Origin: Ligustrum vulgare
Lineage: Eukaryota; Streptophyta; Magnoliopsida; Lamiales; Oleaceae
NCBI GenBank assembly: GCA_963555705.1
Contig: OY743190.1
Span: forward strand, 34,144,929 to 34,208,928
Length of the DNA: 64,000 nt
Reading direction: 5' to 3'
Below are positions 12,868 through 25,926 of this stretch, piece by piece. Position numbers and translations under genes: made by a program. Numbering within the stretch: position 1 is the first letter of the stretch; each line of letters opens with the position of its first letter. Below the pieces are notes generated by a model. It saw only the letters and a program-made list of their open reading frames with translations. It searched no databases and was not told where the DNA came from.

Positions 12868-14450
12868 GGTATTACACCGTTTTAATCCGACAACAAGTTG
12901 CTATGATCCGATCAAGTTGGTTTTTTTTTTTTTTTTTCCCCACGGATTTTTGCAAACAATCTTCTCACTAGGGTTAAAAAACAATCACGAATGCCTTCAT
13001 AAAAAAGACCATTGATAATCAAAGAATTTATTTACGAATTTGCAGAGAAAAGGGACAGATGAAAACTTCGATTCAGATTTAACTAAATGAAATAATTTTA
13101 AGATGATGGAAATGTCTAATTTTCAGGAATTTTTATAACAGCAAAATTGGCAGAGAGACTCGCATTTGTTGGACCCTACGAAATGTTTCCAGTTAAAAAT
13201 TAATTCTTGACTTCGACTTTAATTTTATTAATATATATATTGATCCCCAACTCAACGGGGCTAATTAAAGTTGGAGCATGAAATTGACTCTAATAAATAA
13301 TTGGAGGATGAGATTGTCAATTATATTCATTGGAGAAAGAAATTGATGCTAAACAATAGTTAGAGGATGAACTTGCCGGTAACTAACAGTTGGTGTACTG
13401 ATTGGGGCTAATCTATTGCTCAAGAAATTAATTAGAGATAAAAAATAGTTGTAGGACATAATTCAAGCTAATACATAGTTGGAGGACCTAATTGAAAATA
13501 AAAGCTTTGTTTGATATTGAGAGTTTTTGGAAGAATGTATGCTTGAAATGTGATGAATACAATAAAAATACGTGATTAAAAATAAATTTGAGAGAAAATG
13601 TGGGAAAAAATGAACGGGATCAAACATGTTCAAATCATTAGTTGATTAAAATCATATTTTTAGTAGATTTTGACAAAAGTTGATGGAATATATGGTTGAA
13701 AAAGTTGTGTATCCCATAAAATGTATAATTAAAATTAATTATTTGACTTTGACTTAGATTTTAATCAAGTTTTTAGTGGTACAAAACAGTGATTGATTAT
13801 GAGATACTTAAGGGTCCGTTTGGCGGGTGGAATCTCATTGTAATGTGATTTATTTGTATATTTAAGGTAAGATGTGAGGTTGAAAAATGGAAAGAAAAAA
13901 TATATGTGATTAAAGTGATTTAAGAAACTTTGTTAATTATAAATTAAATTATAATGAGCAGTGATGCCCTGGTCGAACAGAGTTAAAAGTTATTAATCCA
14001 AAATAAGGTCCAAAATCTGTCACTTGTTCTTTTGCTACAATGAAATTAATATGAGGAAATTGTAAGAAATATCCATTTTTATCATGTGATTTGCAAAAAT
14101 GTCAAAAAAATTCTTCATGTCCATTTTACTATTATTTTGGCTAAAAAACTCTTACTAACAATTCAAAATCCCATCATAAAGACAATTATTTTTATATTTA
14201 AAAAAAAATTGTTGGAAGTAGAAGATTAACAACTACCCTTTACTACTAGTACAAATGTCAATCTAAGTAATAAAGTATTTACTTCTTTTTAGGCAAACGA
14301 TCCCTAACCCGAAATTGGACCCAACTAACTCGACCCAACCCGTATTATTGGATAAATTGAGTAACCAAGCTCTCTATATCCATTCACTCATCTCTCAAAA
14401 TATTTCTAACCCTAACATTCTCCCTTGTACGCTAACTATCGGTCCTATTT
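12868..14450. other. Intergenic, AT-rich, with degenerate tandem repeats
   Basis: No coding region is seen. A poly-T tract lies near 12919-12939. From about 13250 to 13510 a degenerate unit of about 45 bases, around TTGGAGGATGAAATTG, recurs several times. About 13500-13740 and 13809-13940 look like decayed copies of the MITE families found elsewhere in the window. Confidence 0.5.
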
Positions 14451-15221
14451 TTGAAGGATATTGTAACTAATCGTTGTCCGAAGTTTGTTGTCAAGGATGT
14501 CATCTCCAATCCTCATCCCAAGTTTGTTTCCATGAGCATCATCGTCAATCGTTATCCCAATAGCCAACTACAGTTTGTTATTTCCTTGTCGCAATTTTCG
14601 ACAGTAAATATCGCGATTGGGACAGAAAGGTAAACTTGGTGAAGTTTGACAATTTTGATAGGATGACATACACGATTTGTGGTTTCCCTCTTGCAATTTA
14701 TGTACAACCTCAACAAGTCTGCATTGTCATTATTTATTGCATAGTGATACCTCATTTTTTGTTGCTTACACCATAACATCATTGGAATGTAGTTGGTGGT
14801 TTACAATGCAATTCCTGAGTTAGAAGCTCAATTGCAACAAAATTTGTGAAGTCATTCCTAGGATTTTGAGGAGGATGGGTACAAGCAATCTCAGTTGAGT
14901 ACGTACTCTGATTTTTTTTGAGAAAACTCATGTGAGTGTACTACCTCCTTCATAACATATGATATCATATAATCATGCCTGAAATTGTATTTTTCTTGTT
15001 TTCCACTACAGTTGCATATCTGGGCAACACTAAAGCTAAGTGAAGAAGAAGCTATTCAACTTTCCTACCCGGGTTTAGTGCCTTTGGTTGACGAAGAAGA
15101 CCATGAACTATACGCTATTGCCGCGGACGCAGTGGAAATACAAGACTGTCTGCAAATGATGAAATCGTATGCAATGAAAATCACCTTAGTAGACCGAAGA
15201 GACCCCAAAACACTAGTGTAG
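14451..15221 (+). pseudogene. Possible remnant of an unknown gene
   Basis: A short open stretch at about 14451-14633 ends next to a GTAAAC donor-like site. A second open stretch at 15012-15221 follows a good acceptor (TTTTCCACTACAG). The latter reads LHIWATLKLSEEEAIQLSYP and ends in KTLV before a stop, so it encodes about 70 residues. I do not recognise the family. The codon pattern of the second piece looks protein-like and it may be the last exon of a small or decayed gene. Confidence is low. Confidence 0.25.
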
Positions 15222-15275
15222 AGGGACTTTGTTTAAAGGATGAGGCCGATGAAGAATAAGGACGTGCAAATCCAG

Positions 15276-15840
15276 TGTAGCGCCCCTAAAAAATTATGAC
15301 TTCTCTAATTGCTCATGATTACATAATAAAAATATTTTCAGAATTTATTTAATTATTATGAGAATTAAAAAATGATAATATTAATTTATAACAATAACAT
15401 AACAATCAAAACACAAGCAACTTAGTAAAAATAAATAAAAAATATTAAAATAAGTCAAAAACAAATTTAATAAAAAGTGATAAAAAAAAAGGCAGTTAGA
15501 CAAATGGTATAAATAAATAAATAAATAAATAATTAAATTGGCCACATACCGTGATCACCCACGTGGGGTACTGTGGGTGATCGCGGTATGAATTTTGTGC
15601 ATGATCAAAGAGAAAAATTACCTTTTTATTTTAGTGAAAGTATAATTGATATTTTGGTCATGACAATTTTTTCAATAGTTATAAGAATTAGACATTTTTA
15701 TTTGACATTCATGAAATTGATCATTTCTTTAAATTCTCCTTGAAATAAATTAAAAGTTTGATTATTATATGAATAATACAAATAAAAAAATTGAGCTCTT
15801 GTTTGATTTTCATTAAAATTTTCTCATTTTTCTACGGTAC
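15276..15840. other. AT-rich stretch with LTR-like start and an inverted repeat
   Basis: TGTAGCGCCCC at 15276 resembles the start of some gypsy-type LTRs, but no partner LTR was found. A near-perfect inverted repeat lies at 15545-15590 (arms of 17 bases, one mismatch, 12-base loop). A short (AAAT)n run lies near 15510-15530. Confidence 0.35.
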
Positions 15841-15861
15841 TCAATCTCAACCATCTATTAA

Positions 15862-16045
15862 GGATTTGTTCGACAGCCTTGGGTGAAGGAATTTAAATTA
15901 TTTGATTGATTTATTTGTATATAGGTAATATGTGAGGTTAAAAATTGGAGATAAAAATATTGATGGTTGAAAAGTAATATGAGAAATTGTGTAAATTTAA
16001 TTTTGTGTTTTTTTTCCCATTTAAATTGCTTAGTCGAATGGTGCC
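15862..16045. mobile_element. Tourist-like MITE copy
   Basis: A 184-bp element with imperfect inverted ends (left GGATTTGTTCGAC, right GTCGAATGGTGCC) flanked by TAA on both sides (15859-15861 and 16046-16048). Its interior (GGTAATATGTGAGGTTAAAA) matches the family also seen at 19109-19314. Confidence 0.6.
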
Positions 16046-16173
16046 TAAAAGTTCATCCAACAATATTTGATTTTTCAACTAATTTCAATCTTACATTCTC
16101 CTAAAAATAATTATTTATTTAAAAAAAATCATTTTAACTAGAATTAAATATACTCTCAATAAAATCTTACAAT

Positions 16174-16559
16174 TAGAGGTGGGCGTGAGTTGGATTTAGT
16201 CGGTTTTTTGCCCAACCCACTAAAGTCGGGTTGGTAAAAAATCAACTCAACTCAACCCATGAGTCAATCTCTAATTCAAATCAATTATGCACACTACAAT
16301 AACCTCAAATACAATAAATTGAACACTTGCTAATAAAATTAAAATATGTTCAATTAATATTTAAATAAGTAAAGTTTCATTTAAAAAATATATATATTTT
16401 TTATTTGGGTTGGGTTGGGTCGAGTTTTTCATCCAACTCGCAACCCGACTAAAAAATTTTAAAAAAATCTGAACGCAACTCAATTTTCATGAAAAATCAA
16501 TCAAAATCGATCGGATTGAGTCGATTTTGACGGGTTCGGACTGTTTATTCCCAGCCCTA
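16174..16559. mobile_element. Non-autonomous hAT-like element with 8-bp target duplication
   Basis: A 386-bp non-coding sequence. The left end is TAGAGGTGGGCGTG and the right end is CCCAGCCCTA, which read inward as similar inverted repeats. The flanking 8 bases CTTACAAT are identical on both sides (16166-16173 and 16560-16567). The interior is rich in GGGTTGGGTT-type motifs. The duplication length and end sequence fit hAT elements. Confidence 0.78.
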
Positions 16560-16866
16560 CTTACAATTATCCTCTAAATTATTATGAAAACGTTAATCAT
16601 GATAGAGCCGGTCGTAAATATCAGTCTACAAGTACAACAAAAGTAAATAATAATAAATAAACAGAAAGGTCTCGTGGGATGAGGATGAATTAAGGTTAGG
16701 TGTGTTGGACCTTCTGGTTCGCTGTAGGCGAGTAATCTCGTTTTTACGTGTTTCATTTCACTCTCTCTCAAGAATTGACGTAGAAGCCCACGCGCCTCCT
16801 TGTTTCGTAGTAGTGTTCTTTGATAATATTCAGTTTTTTACTTTTCAGAAGGAGATCTGAGCTGAA

Positions 16867-19800
16867 ATGACGAGAATGCTACTGACTTTACCGGAGACTG
16901 ATGTCGGTGTCGGAGAACTGGCGGCGAACTGGTGGGAAGAGATCAATGAGTCGGGCGAATGGCAGGACGGAATATTTTCCAGTCTATGCGCGGCATATGC
17001 TCTCGTTTCTGCAGTTGCCCTCGTTAGTCACCCAAATTACTATTTCAACACAATCGAATATATATGTATGTTGTTTTATGTGTATGCATATTCATTATTT
17101 AAAACCGTACGTGTTGTACTAATATGTTATTTTCTTGATAAATCTATAATTTTCTGAAATTTTGAGAGATGAAAAAATCGGAGCTTGTTTCTCTGCTGTG
17201 ATTACCCAGTTGTGAGTTAAAATAGTTGTTACGGTTAGTGTAGTGCATTGGAGATATTTGATTGAAAATATTTCATTTTTTGAATGCTTTTGCGGATAGA
17301 TCCTCCGAAAGGGAGTTGAAATTTTCCTCACCATTACTTGAATTTATCTATTATACACAGCAGTTATGTTTTCTTCTGTTGTGGGGGGAGTTGGGGAAAG
17401 AGAGAAGAAAATTGTGGTCAAAGAATAGATGAGAACCGCTTATCATGCTAACTAGTTAGCACCATGAATATTCTTTATTTAATTCAGTGTAAGTTGAAAT
17501 GATAAATAATATAAACCTAGATATATGTTTGACAAAGCTTTGAAGTTTTTATAAGTTGGTCAAGCATCATTTTTAACCACTCAATTCTTAGGACTCACGA
17601 TTTTTATCTATTTTTAACCTCACGTTCTTTGTGAGCCACTGCTTATTATCACTTGGAAGCAAGCACTTGATAGCAATGTGAAATCGTTTAATTTTGAACA
17701 AGCTTCCATTTAGTCAAATAAACAAAGTAAAAAGAGGAGTGAAGAACCATCATCCTGCTAATCGTGGCAATTTAATTATTTGTCACGTCAAATAATAATA
17801 ATGATTACCTTTAAGCTGATTATGACATTCCTTTGTGCAGATTCAACTAATAAGAATTGAACTAAGGGTACCTGAGTATGGCTGGACTACGCAAAAGGTT
17901 TTCCACCTCATGAACTTTATTGTGAATGGAGGTAAAAAGCAAAGAATGAGTTGGATATCTTATACTCGTGTTTCTATTCATTAATTAATTATGGAACTAC
18001 TTGTTTCAGTGCGTGCTGTGGTGCTTGGATTTCATAAACAAGTTTTTCTTTTACACCCAAAGGTAAGTTTCACCATGAAAACTTCTTTGCCGATGGTTTC
18101 CATAAACCCTTTGCTCCTATTATTTCCTCCCAACTGTTCTTTTTGATTGAAGCTTCTTAGTCTAATCTAGTAGGTTGTATTTCCCAACTGAAAATTTATT
18201 TGATAATATCTATATCTCCTCACCTTTTACTTAACTGAGATGCATTTATAATTTCTGTGTTTATACTTGCTTTAGCTTGTATGTAGTTCCCCCCCCCCCC
18301 CCCCCCTTTATCCTTGTTAGTGCATGGTGTTCTGGATGTACTTTCATTTTTCGTGAAAGATGCATTCATTTGATGTATACTATGACAGACTAGTTTTTGA
18401 ACATTATTTTGTTTCCACTGGGATTGTGGATCTGCAGAGGGAACTCATAACAGTTAAATTGCATTATAATTTATGTGAAAATCATTTCATTAAAATTCAG
18501 ATCTCAGGCATGTATGCCAACTGGATTTCTTTTCTTTTTTCAACCAGCATAAGGCTTGCATGGTGCACACACAATCTTAAATACTGAATGATTATTGTGG
18601 ATCTGCTGTATAGTTATTTGGCGATGAAGTGGTTTGCACGGAATTATACTGTTTCCTTGACATATAGTTGCATATTTATCATCATATAGCCACTTATCAT
18701 GCTTAGTCATTCACTTGAAGAAACTCCGTTTCATTTTGTATCAGGCACTAACTTTGGTACTATTGGATCTTCCTGGGCTACTGTTTTTCTCAACATATAC
18801 ACTTCTTGTCCTTTTTTGGGCAGAGATATATCACCAGGTAAGTAGAGATCCATAATAAATTATCCTCCTACTGAATGATTGTTTGTGAATAAGTTGAAAC
18901 TAGGTTTTTCTGTCCTGAAAGAATATCTTGACAAAGTGAAGCACACTTGTGAATGCAGTTATGTAAAATGAGGAATCTCTAACCCTTTATCCGGATTATT
19001 GGCAGGCTAGAAGTTTGCCTACAGATAAACTGAGGATTTTCTATATTTCTATCAATGGTGCAATATACTTCATACAGGTGCTTTGCACTTGTGCTGCAAC
19101 CTTAATTAGAGTGTGTTCTTTTAGATTTAATTTGGAATGTTTCTTGTCAAATCAAAGAATTTAAATTATTTGTTAATTTATTTGTGTTTTCGAGGTAAGA
19201 TGTGGGGTTAAAAATTGGAGAGAGAAAATGTGAATGGTTAAAAAGTGGTATGGGAAATTGTGTAAATTAAATCAAAATAATCATTACATATTAATCTAAT
19301 AGCCGAACACACCCTTAGTAGTACTATTTGATAAGTTTACATTATATATGTATGCATTTGTGTGTCATTTAGAGTTATATTTATTGTCAATATTGTAACA
19401 ATTCTCGATCTATTCTGACTTGAATTTTCGTTACAGTTTCCTTTATGATATAAATTTGACATCCTTTATCTTGTGCCATTACAGATTCCTTTATGATATA
19501 AATTTGACATCCTTTATCTTGTGCCATGTTGCTTCTATACCTAAGATATATTGCATCATTTTTCTTCTTTCAACTATTCCACCGTTGTCCGTGGATATCA
19601 ATCAGTTAGAACTTAACCCTGCTCATCTATTTCCTAAAAGAAGAGGACATAAAAAAATCATGGCAGAAAGTTTTAATATAGTTAGAATATTTAGTCTTGG
19701 TAGTCAGAGCGGTTTCAGGATAAATTTCTCACACATCTTTTATGCTGGGGACATAATACAAATATTATGGGTTGTGTTATTTTCTTGGAGAGATCAGAGA

Positions 19801-22800
19801 TGCCAATCATTCTTTCCCTTGCTTGCCCTAAAATGAATTGTGAATCATTATTCTTCATGTACTGGTGAGTGGTGACAAAATTCTCTCACCTAATAGCTAA
19901 AGTAAGAAAATTCGTCATATGCTGGATGAGCTGTGTAGATAGTCAGGTCTGCTGAGGACTATAAGTTTGTCAAGTCATGTTTCAATTTGAGAAATGATGG
20001 GCATGTGCCTGGGGAAATTCTGAGTGGTCGGGCTGAAGGGTTAGACTAGATGTCTGGTTCAGCGAGAATTGAGAACTGTAGAAAAATGGAAGAGAAGATA
20101 TTAAGAGAACCTAGCAATCGCACAATGGATCTTGTGCATTACACCAAGGAGAGAAGATGCATCATGCATGATGCATCTATGGGCAAATCTGAAATATTAT
20201 GTCATTCCATCATAAATGATTTTATAAAATTATATCTGTAGAATACAAACTTAGTGACCAAGTGTATTGTCTCAGTGCCAAATATGCAGGACTTCTGTTC
20301 ACCCAAAATCACGTATCCAAAACTTTCAACTGTCCTAATCATGGGATACAATAACAAATTTAACTAGCTCTCTTACTAATAGAAAACAAATCAACAAAGT
20401 TGTACATGTTAGTAGATAATGAAATCATGAGAAGGACTTGAAGATACTTGAACAAAGACACAAGGACTCTACAAGTGATGAAAAATTTCCCAAACTTGCT
20501 TCTTTAGTTATATTTTATTTTATTTTAGTCTACTATGTCCTGCGTCGGTTGTCTTACCTGTTCTGTGTAAATAAATAATTTTCCTTCCGATAAATTATCC
20601 AATAAGAAAAGAGGTATTGAAATCAGGTATGCATCTGGGCATACATGTGGATAGATGACAACAGTGCTGTGGAATTCGTTGGAAAGATTTTTATTGCAGG
20701 TTGATAACATCCCAGTAATTTCTACATTCGAAATTCATTCTTGCTTGTTTTCTTAGTTTTTCCAGAATCATTTATATGCAAAATATCTATGGTTTCTCAT
20801 CTCTTTTGATCTCCGCAGTGGTATCGTTTATCGCAGCATTAGGTTTCTTGCTGTATGGAGGAAGGTAAGTATTTGAAAACTTTTGAATCGCTGCTGTTGC
20901 TTTCCAATTTGTTTGTTGAAGTTTTGAATTCCAATTTTCTGGTATTCTTGTCAGTTGTCATATCTTTTCTTATTCCAGGTTATTTTTCATGCTGAGACGC
21001 TTCCCTATCGAGTCCAAAGGGAGGAGAAATAAACTTCATGAGGTTATGCCTTCTAATCATATGAATCAGAAAGAGTTGCATACTCTGTATGCTATGAGCA
21101 TGTTTGGCAAAACTTTTACTAGATTATAAGATATGCTGCGACGTGTGGATAATAAGTGGGTGTAAGTAGGTAAAAGTCGTGCATCTTACTGAATGTGTGG
21201 TTTAAAATGGAGTTTGACTAGATTGACCACGTGCTATGTTGCAGCATTTGCATATCATTTCGTTTAAAAGCATGTTTAGGAGTTGTGTATAATCAGTTTA
21301 AATAGATGGTGGATAAGTGTGTAGTACTTATAAGTTTATATTACCGGAAAATCAGTCAATATTGAGGCCTCTTAAAATGTATTCAGATGATTTGACTTGC
21401 TGAATTTCAGCAGATTGGATTAGCAAGTCTCTTCAACGACATGATCACAAATTTCTATACCCTGAAGGATACTTGGGATTGAAATTATTATCGTTATGGA
21501 AAATGATAAAGTATTAAAACAGCACACATGCATCACATTTGATTAGCTAACATTTCAAATCAAATAGAAAACAGTTTTTTTATCGGTCACAAGGTCTAAA
21601 CAGTCAAATTTTGCCCTACAAATCAACTCTGATTAGCTTGTCATTCAGAACTCAATACATGGCAAACGAAAACACTTACAATAGCGGGTCAGAAACACAA
21701 TTTGCTCATCTATTTAGGATACTGCTATTTTCTCCAAATCTGGTGATGGAGGTTGGGAGGTAATACTGTCTATCAGCTGATGTTGCTATTCTCGTCTATC
21801 AGCTGATGTTGCTATTCTCCAGTTGTTTATTAGCTGAGTATTTTAAGTAGCCACATGAATATTACTCCACATGCCTTTCAATTGTGTAACTTGTTCTTAA
21901 TTTCAATGTCTATCCTTCTCATTCCACGTAGTGTTCAATGAGAATTGATTGGATTTTGTTGTTGCAGGTTGGATTTGTGACGGCTATATGCTTCACTTGT
22001 TTTCTTATAAGGTGCTTTGTGGTATGGTTCAAAATTCCTTTCACTTGGTTATTACATAATAGAAGTGCTTGTTGTGTCGAAAGAATCTGATTTTTCTTGT
22101 CTTTACGGATGATCTCATTGGTCTCACTAATGAACCAAATGTTTCTACATGTGAAGAAGAGACCGCTACTGTTGTAACAATTTGCAGATTTTCTTTCTGA
22201 AACCAAAGTTTGCACAAATAGCACACATGATTTGGTTTTGGTTTAATTGTTGTGTTTTATTATATCTGCCAGGGTGAGTAGTCAATGAGTTAAAGAGTGC
22301 CCAATGAAAATATCTTTTGGAGATCTTTTAAATATTCTGGCACCAGTACTTCAAGTTTCTGGCATACTTCTTTTGCATCTTTATTTCTAGCCTCAGTTTG
22401 AAGTTTGAATATCCTGATTCGGGCACAACTATAACTTTCCATCATTTCTTTAATTCTCCATGGGAATCATCCCACTGTTTTTGCTTATTCTTGATTTATA
22501 CCCATATAACATGCATTCTTCTGTTGATGTTGCCAATTGACATAATTATTTATTGACTGCACATAGAATTAACACGTGAAAATTCTTGAAAATTCTAATA
22601 AGAATTTTTTTTCCCTTCTTCTTCTTGTGGAGTCTGTCCTTTTTCTACTTTTACATCTAGGGTTCAATATGTATCATGGATGCTAATAAGACTTGAACAA
22701 TTTTGGCAATAGCAAAGATCGATTCATAGGGAGAAAAAGAGGCAAATTTTGATTAAAAAATTTATTAGAAAAATGACGAACAAAACAAATAGCACAACAT

Positions 22801-23938
22801 CCAGAAGCCATATTGAGTGCTATATGAAGTGTTATTCCTCACTTTTGACTGCCTCCCTTCTTAGATTTTGGCACTCTCTCTTTCTTCCAAACTAAAACTA
22901 CAACTATGCATGAGATTATGAGCTTGTTTGGTAAAGGTCAATATTTTACCACAACTTTTCAAACTCAATCTCAACCATCCATTCTTAGTCAAGCCCACAC
23001 TTTTTGATTTTTCAAACATTTTTAAACCACACATTTATCAAAAAACTAAAAAAATCAAAATTTTTTACATTACCAAACAAGCTCAATGTTTACTATTTAT
23101 TTGAATTTATTGGAGTACAACGTAAATGTTGCTTTGTGAGGTGGGACGTGGGAGTTTAATGTGTATATTTTTTAATTACAAGGGAATTGTGAGGGAATGG
23201 ATTGACATTACGGTCTTGATGTCTTCACCTGTGGTATAAAAGCCCGCAAATGAGGTGGCAGTCATTTTTAATTCTTTAATTCAGAATTCTCATGCATTAT
23301 TTGTGTCTGAATAAATTTCCGAGTCATCTACCGATGTGAAAAAGCATAAAGCAATCACAAGTTGGTCCATTGGATTTACTTTTTAGAATTCTGGAGTGTA
23401 TCTTAGCCTACCATGTTTAACTCGTGTTTATAAACATATTTGATAAATACCGATAACTCTTGAATAGAGTATTAGAACGAAAAAATCCAACATTTAAACC
23501 ACTTTTTATTCACACATTTTGTGACCTACTCATTTATCCAATACTTGTTTCTATCCATTTATAACAAAACCGTTCTTAAACATTTACCAAACATGCTTTT
23601 AGTTTTCTGCGTGATATACTTCTCTGCATACTACATTCTTAGATGCGCACTTTATTTATCTTATGACGCCTATATTTTGCAACATTCTGCAGGTTGGGCT
23701 ATCTGCTTTCGACCCAGATGCATCTCTTGAAGTATTGGACCATCCAATTTTGAATCTTATCTATTACATGGTAAACTGCTTTTATCAAGTTTGCCAACCT
23801 TTTCTTACCAAATTCTGTGTTCTCATATAGTTTATGCAAAAACAGCTGGTCGAGATTCTTCCTTCAGCACTCGTGTTGTTCATCTTGCGCAAGCTACCTC
23901 CCAAAAGAGTATCAGCTCAATACCATCCCATCCGCTAG
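16867..23938 (+). CDS. TOM1/TOM3-type multi-pass membrane protein, 11 exons
   Basis: Host membrane protein of the TOM1/TOM3/THH family, known in Arabidopsis as a tonoplast protein that tobamovirus replication proteins use as an anchor; its normal cellular role is less clear. Exons: 16867-17022, 17841-17931, 18010-18062, 18745-18837, 19006-19077, 20627-20699, 20819-20864, 20979-21042, 21968-22021, 23693-23770, 23846-23938. The total is 290 aa, almost exactly the family length. The start MTRM and the WWEEIN motif near residue 23 are typical. Hydrophobic segments recur, for example [20 protein letters not shown] and [15 protein letters not shown], consistent with about seven membrane spans. The C-terminus ends in AQYHPIR. 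All splice phases agree. Confidence 0.9.
18288..18306. repeat. Poly-C tract in a TOM1-like intron
   Basis: An uninterrupted run of about 18 cytosines within the third intron. Simple low-complexity DNA; prone to length error in assembly. Confidence 0.8.
19109..19314. mobile_element. Tourist-like MITE in a TOM1-like intron
   Basis: A 206-bp element with ends GAGTGTGTTC and GAACACACCC, flanked by TTA on both sides (19106-19108 and 19315-19317). The interior (GGTAAGATGTGGGGTTAAAA) identifies the most frequent small repeat family of the window. It lies between exons 5 and 6. Confidence 0.72.
19431..19526. repeat. Two-copy 48-bp tandem duplication in an intron
   Basis: The unit around CTTTATGATATAAATTTGAC occurs twice in direct succession with at most one or two differences. 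No coding value is seen. Confidence 0.8.
22920..23084. mobile_element. MITE-like inverted-repeat element in a TOM1-like intron
   Basis: A 165-bp sequence with perfect 15-base inverted ends GAGCTTGTTTGGTAA and TTACCAAACAAGCTC. I could not identify a convincing target duplication, so its superfamily is open. Confidence 0.55.
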
Positions 23939-25623
23939 TAATGGTTCGTTTTTGTTGGTAGCGGTGTTGAGTTCGGTTCCGAAGGTTCCAGTTTAGAAAT
24001 TGGTGACCTTTGAAAGAGATTGAAGCAGAGCCTGGGAAGAAATCGAGATGCTGGATTCTTCTGGAGTGGCTTGTCCTCATAAGTTCTTTTTACCTGTATT
24101 TATATGGATCTCGGAGATTCAATTGTTCTTGTTATGATTTTGTTGATGGAAAAAAAAGTTAGCACGTGATAAAATTATTCGTCCTTGTACTGTTGGAGGT
24201 TCCTTCTACTCAGTTGTTCTTGGCATAATTTTGTTAGATTGGCAACATTTCATTTTTTGCCTGGCTATTCACTTGATGCACTTTAAAATGTCTAACAAAA
24301 AATATAGAATATCTCCGTTTCCTAGAATATAGATTTCTACTATATTATGTCTAAGAAACATAATATAGGATATGATTTAAGGAAGGCTGGAAATGATAAG
24401 ACGTTTGTAGTGTGATAAAAAATACCCTCGAGCTATATGGATATAGTACACGACAATAATGTACGAAGGAAGATGGTTTTTGTACAGAATCTGTACTTAC
24501 AGATGTTTCACTGTAGTCTATTATGAATAGACGGGAGATAAGTTCACGTAGATTCTCTATTACAGTGAAACATCTGTACATATGTAATTCTATACGAGGA
24601 GCATGATGTATAAAATAAGATCTCAACTAGGTTTTCTTCTTAGAGCATGTACAATGTTACAATTTTCACATTGAAAAATGTTTGCTACATCATTAAAAAA
24701 GACATTGTACTAATATTTTTATGGGACATTTGCATGGATGAAAAGAAAATGTATAATATCAAAAAAAAATGATAACTTTTAAAAATGTGCTAAAAAATGA
24801 CTAATTTTGCCCATGAATTGTCCACTATGCCCTCACAACCACTACAAGACAAAATTTATATTAAGCAAGTGGACTTAAGAATTGATTGATGTGATGTACA
24901 TGAAATTCCACAATTACCCAATGGACAAAAGAATTAGCCAATGGATAAAAGCTTTAGTAAAATTTTATGGACAAAGGAATTAGTCAATATATAAAAGCTT
25001 TAGTAAAATTTTATTTTTTTTAAAAAAAAATTAATAGAAAAAAAAAACGTAAATTACATTTTTTTCTTCCATTTCATTTGAATACTATCTCTCTTGCACC
25101 AAAAGACTTTTCAATCCATCTCCATTAGCATTTGAAGAATATACAATTTGAAGCTTGAAATTCCATTTTGAAAGGTAAGCATTTTTGTAACATATAAATA
25201 TGGACATTAAATATGTTGATGTTTTGTTAATGATTTATGTTTCCAACTTATTGAGATTTTGAGACCCATAGATCTGGATGACACAATAAATGTCCTCATA
25301 AATGTATAAAGATCTTTCTTTGTTATGATTTTTTTCATGTGTTAAAGTATTGTTGTACTTGATCATTGATGGAAGATATTAATTTCTGTTGAATTTTTTT
25401 AACAAGAACCTTAGTTTTTGAATTCCAGACGCACAGTACTAACTGTCATGTTCAACGAGTCATCTGTCGTTCTTGAAAGTTTTTAAATGTCGAACCCGAC
25501 ATTTTAACTGTCGAGAATGCCAGTTCAAGATCGATAACATGAATAACTGAATGCGAGGTTGTCTAATTTCGTTTTGAATTCTAATTTGTGACATGCATCA
25601 ATTTTTGAAGTACTTATAATGTT
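23939..25623. other. Intergenic region downstream of the TOM1-like gene
   Basis: No gene is seen. It contains a perfect 17-base inverted repeat (24499-24515 against 24561-24577), and a MITE-like fragment from about 24645 (AGAGCATGTACAATGTTAC). A 43-base duplicated unit (AAAAGCTTTAGTAAAATTTT) lies near 24930-25015. Confidence 0.5.
24499..24577. repeat. Perfect 17-bp inverted repeat
   Basis: ACAGATGTTTCACTGTA at 24499-24515 is exactly complementary to TACAGTGAAACATCTGT at 24561-24577, with 45 bases between. It could be the remnant of a transposon end pair or a hairpin-forming site. Confidence 0.7.
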
Positions 25624-25926
25624 GTGTCAGGAATAAGTGATAATTTGCGATTCATCGTCTCGTATGGTAAAGAGTTCGCGAACATAGATGATGAATGGAA
25701 GTGGAGTGGGAACAAGACTACATCTATTGTAGTGCCTAACGATATCGCGGTGGAGGGACTAATTGAACGATTGAACTTGAAACTCACAACTAATAGTCCA
25801 CATAATAAGATCTTATTGCAATTCAAGATGCCCAACATGAACATACCACCGACCGAAATTCAGGAAGAGGAAGATTTGAAGTGGTACTTATCTATTCATA
25901 GAGAAACAACTCATTTAGAGATTTGA
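25624..25926 (+). pseudogene. Possible fragment of a Mutator-like transposase N-terminus
   Basis: An open stretch of 100 codons without an ATG start (GTG), flanked by non-coding DNA. The pattern FIVSYGKEF, then ...DEWKWSGNKTTSIVV, then EEDLKWYLSIHRE recalls the PB1-like N-terminal region of plant MuDR proteins. This is a resemblance recalled by eye. No catalytic part follows, so if correct it is a captured or decayed fragment. Confidence 0.35.

Noticed and set aside
19420..19836. Open frame as an extra TOM1-like exon
   Set aside because: It contains a tandem duplication and no family motif. The missing segment ([12 protein letters not shown]) is found at 20627-20699 with correct splice sites.
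20050..20241. Short ORF in a TOM1-like intron
   Set aside because: 63 codons with no motif and no splice-compatible context.
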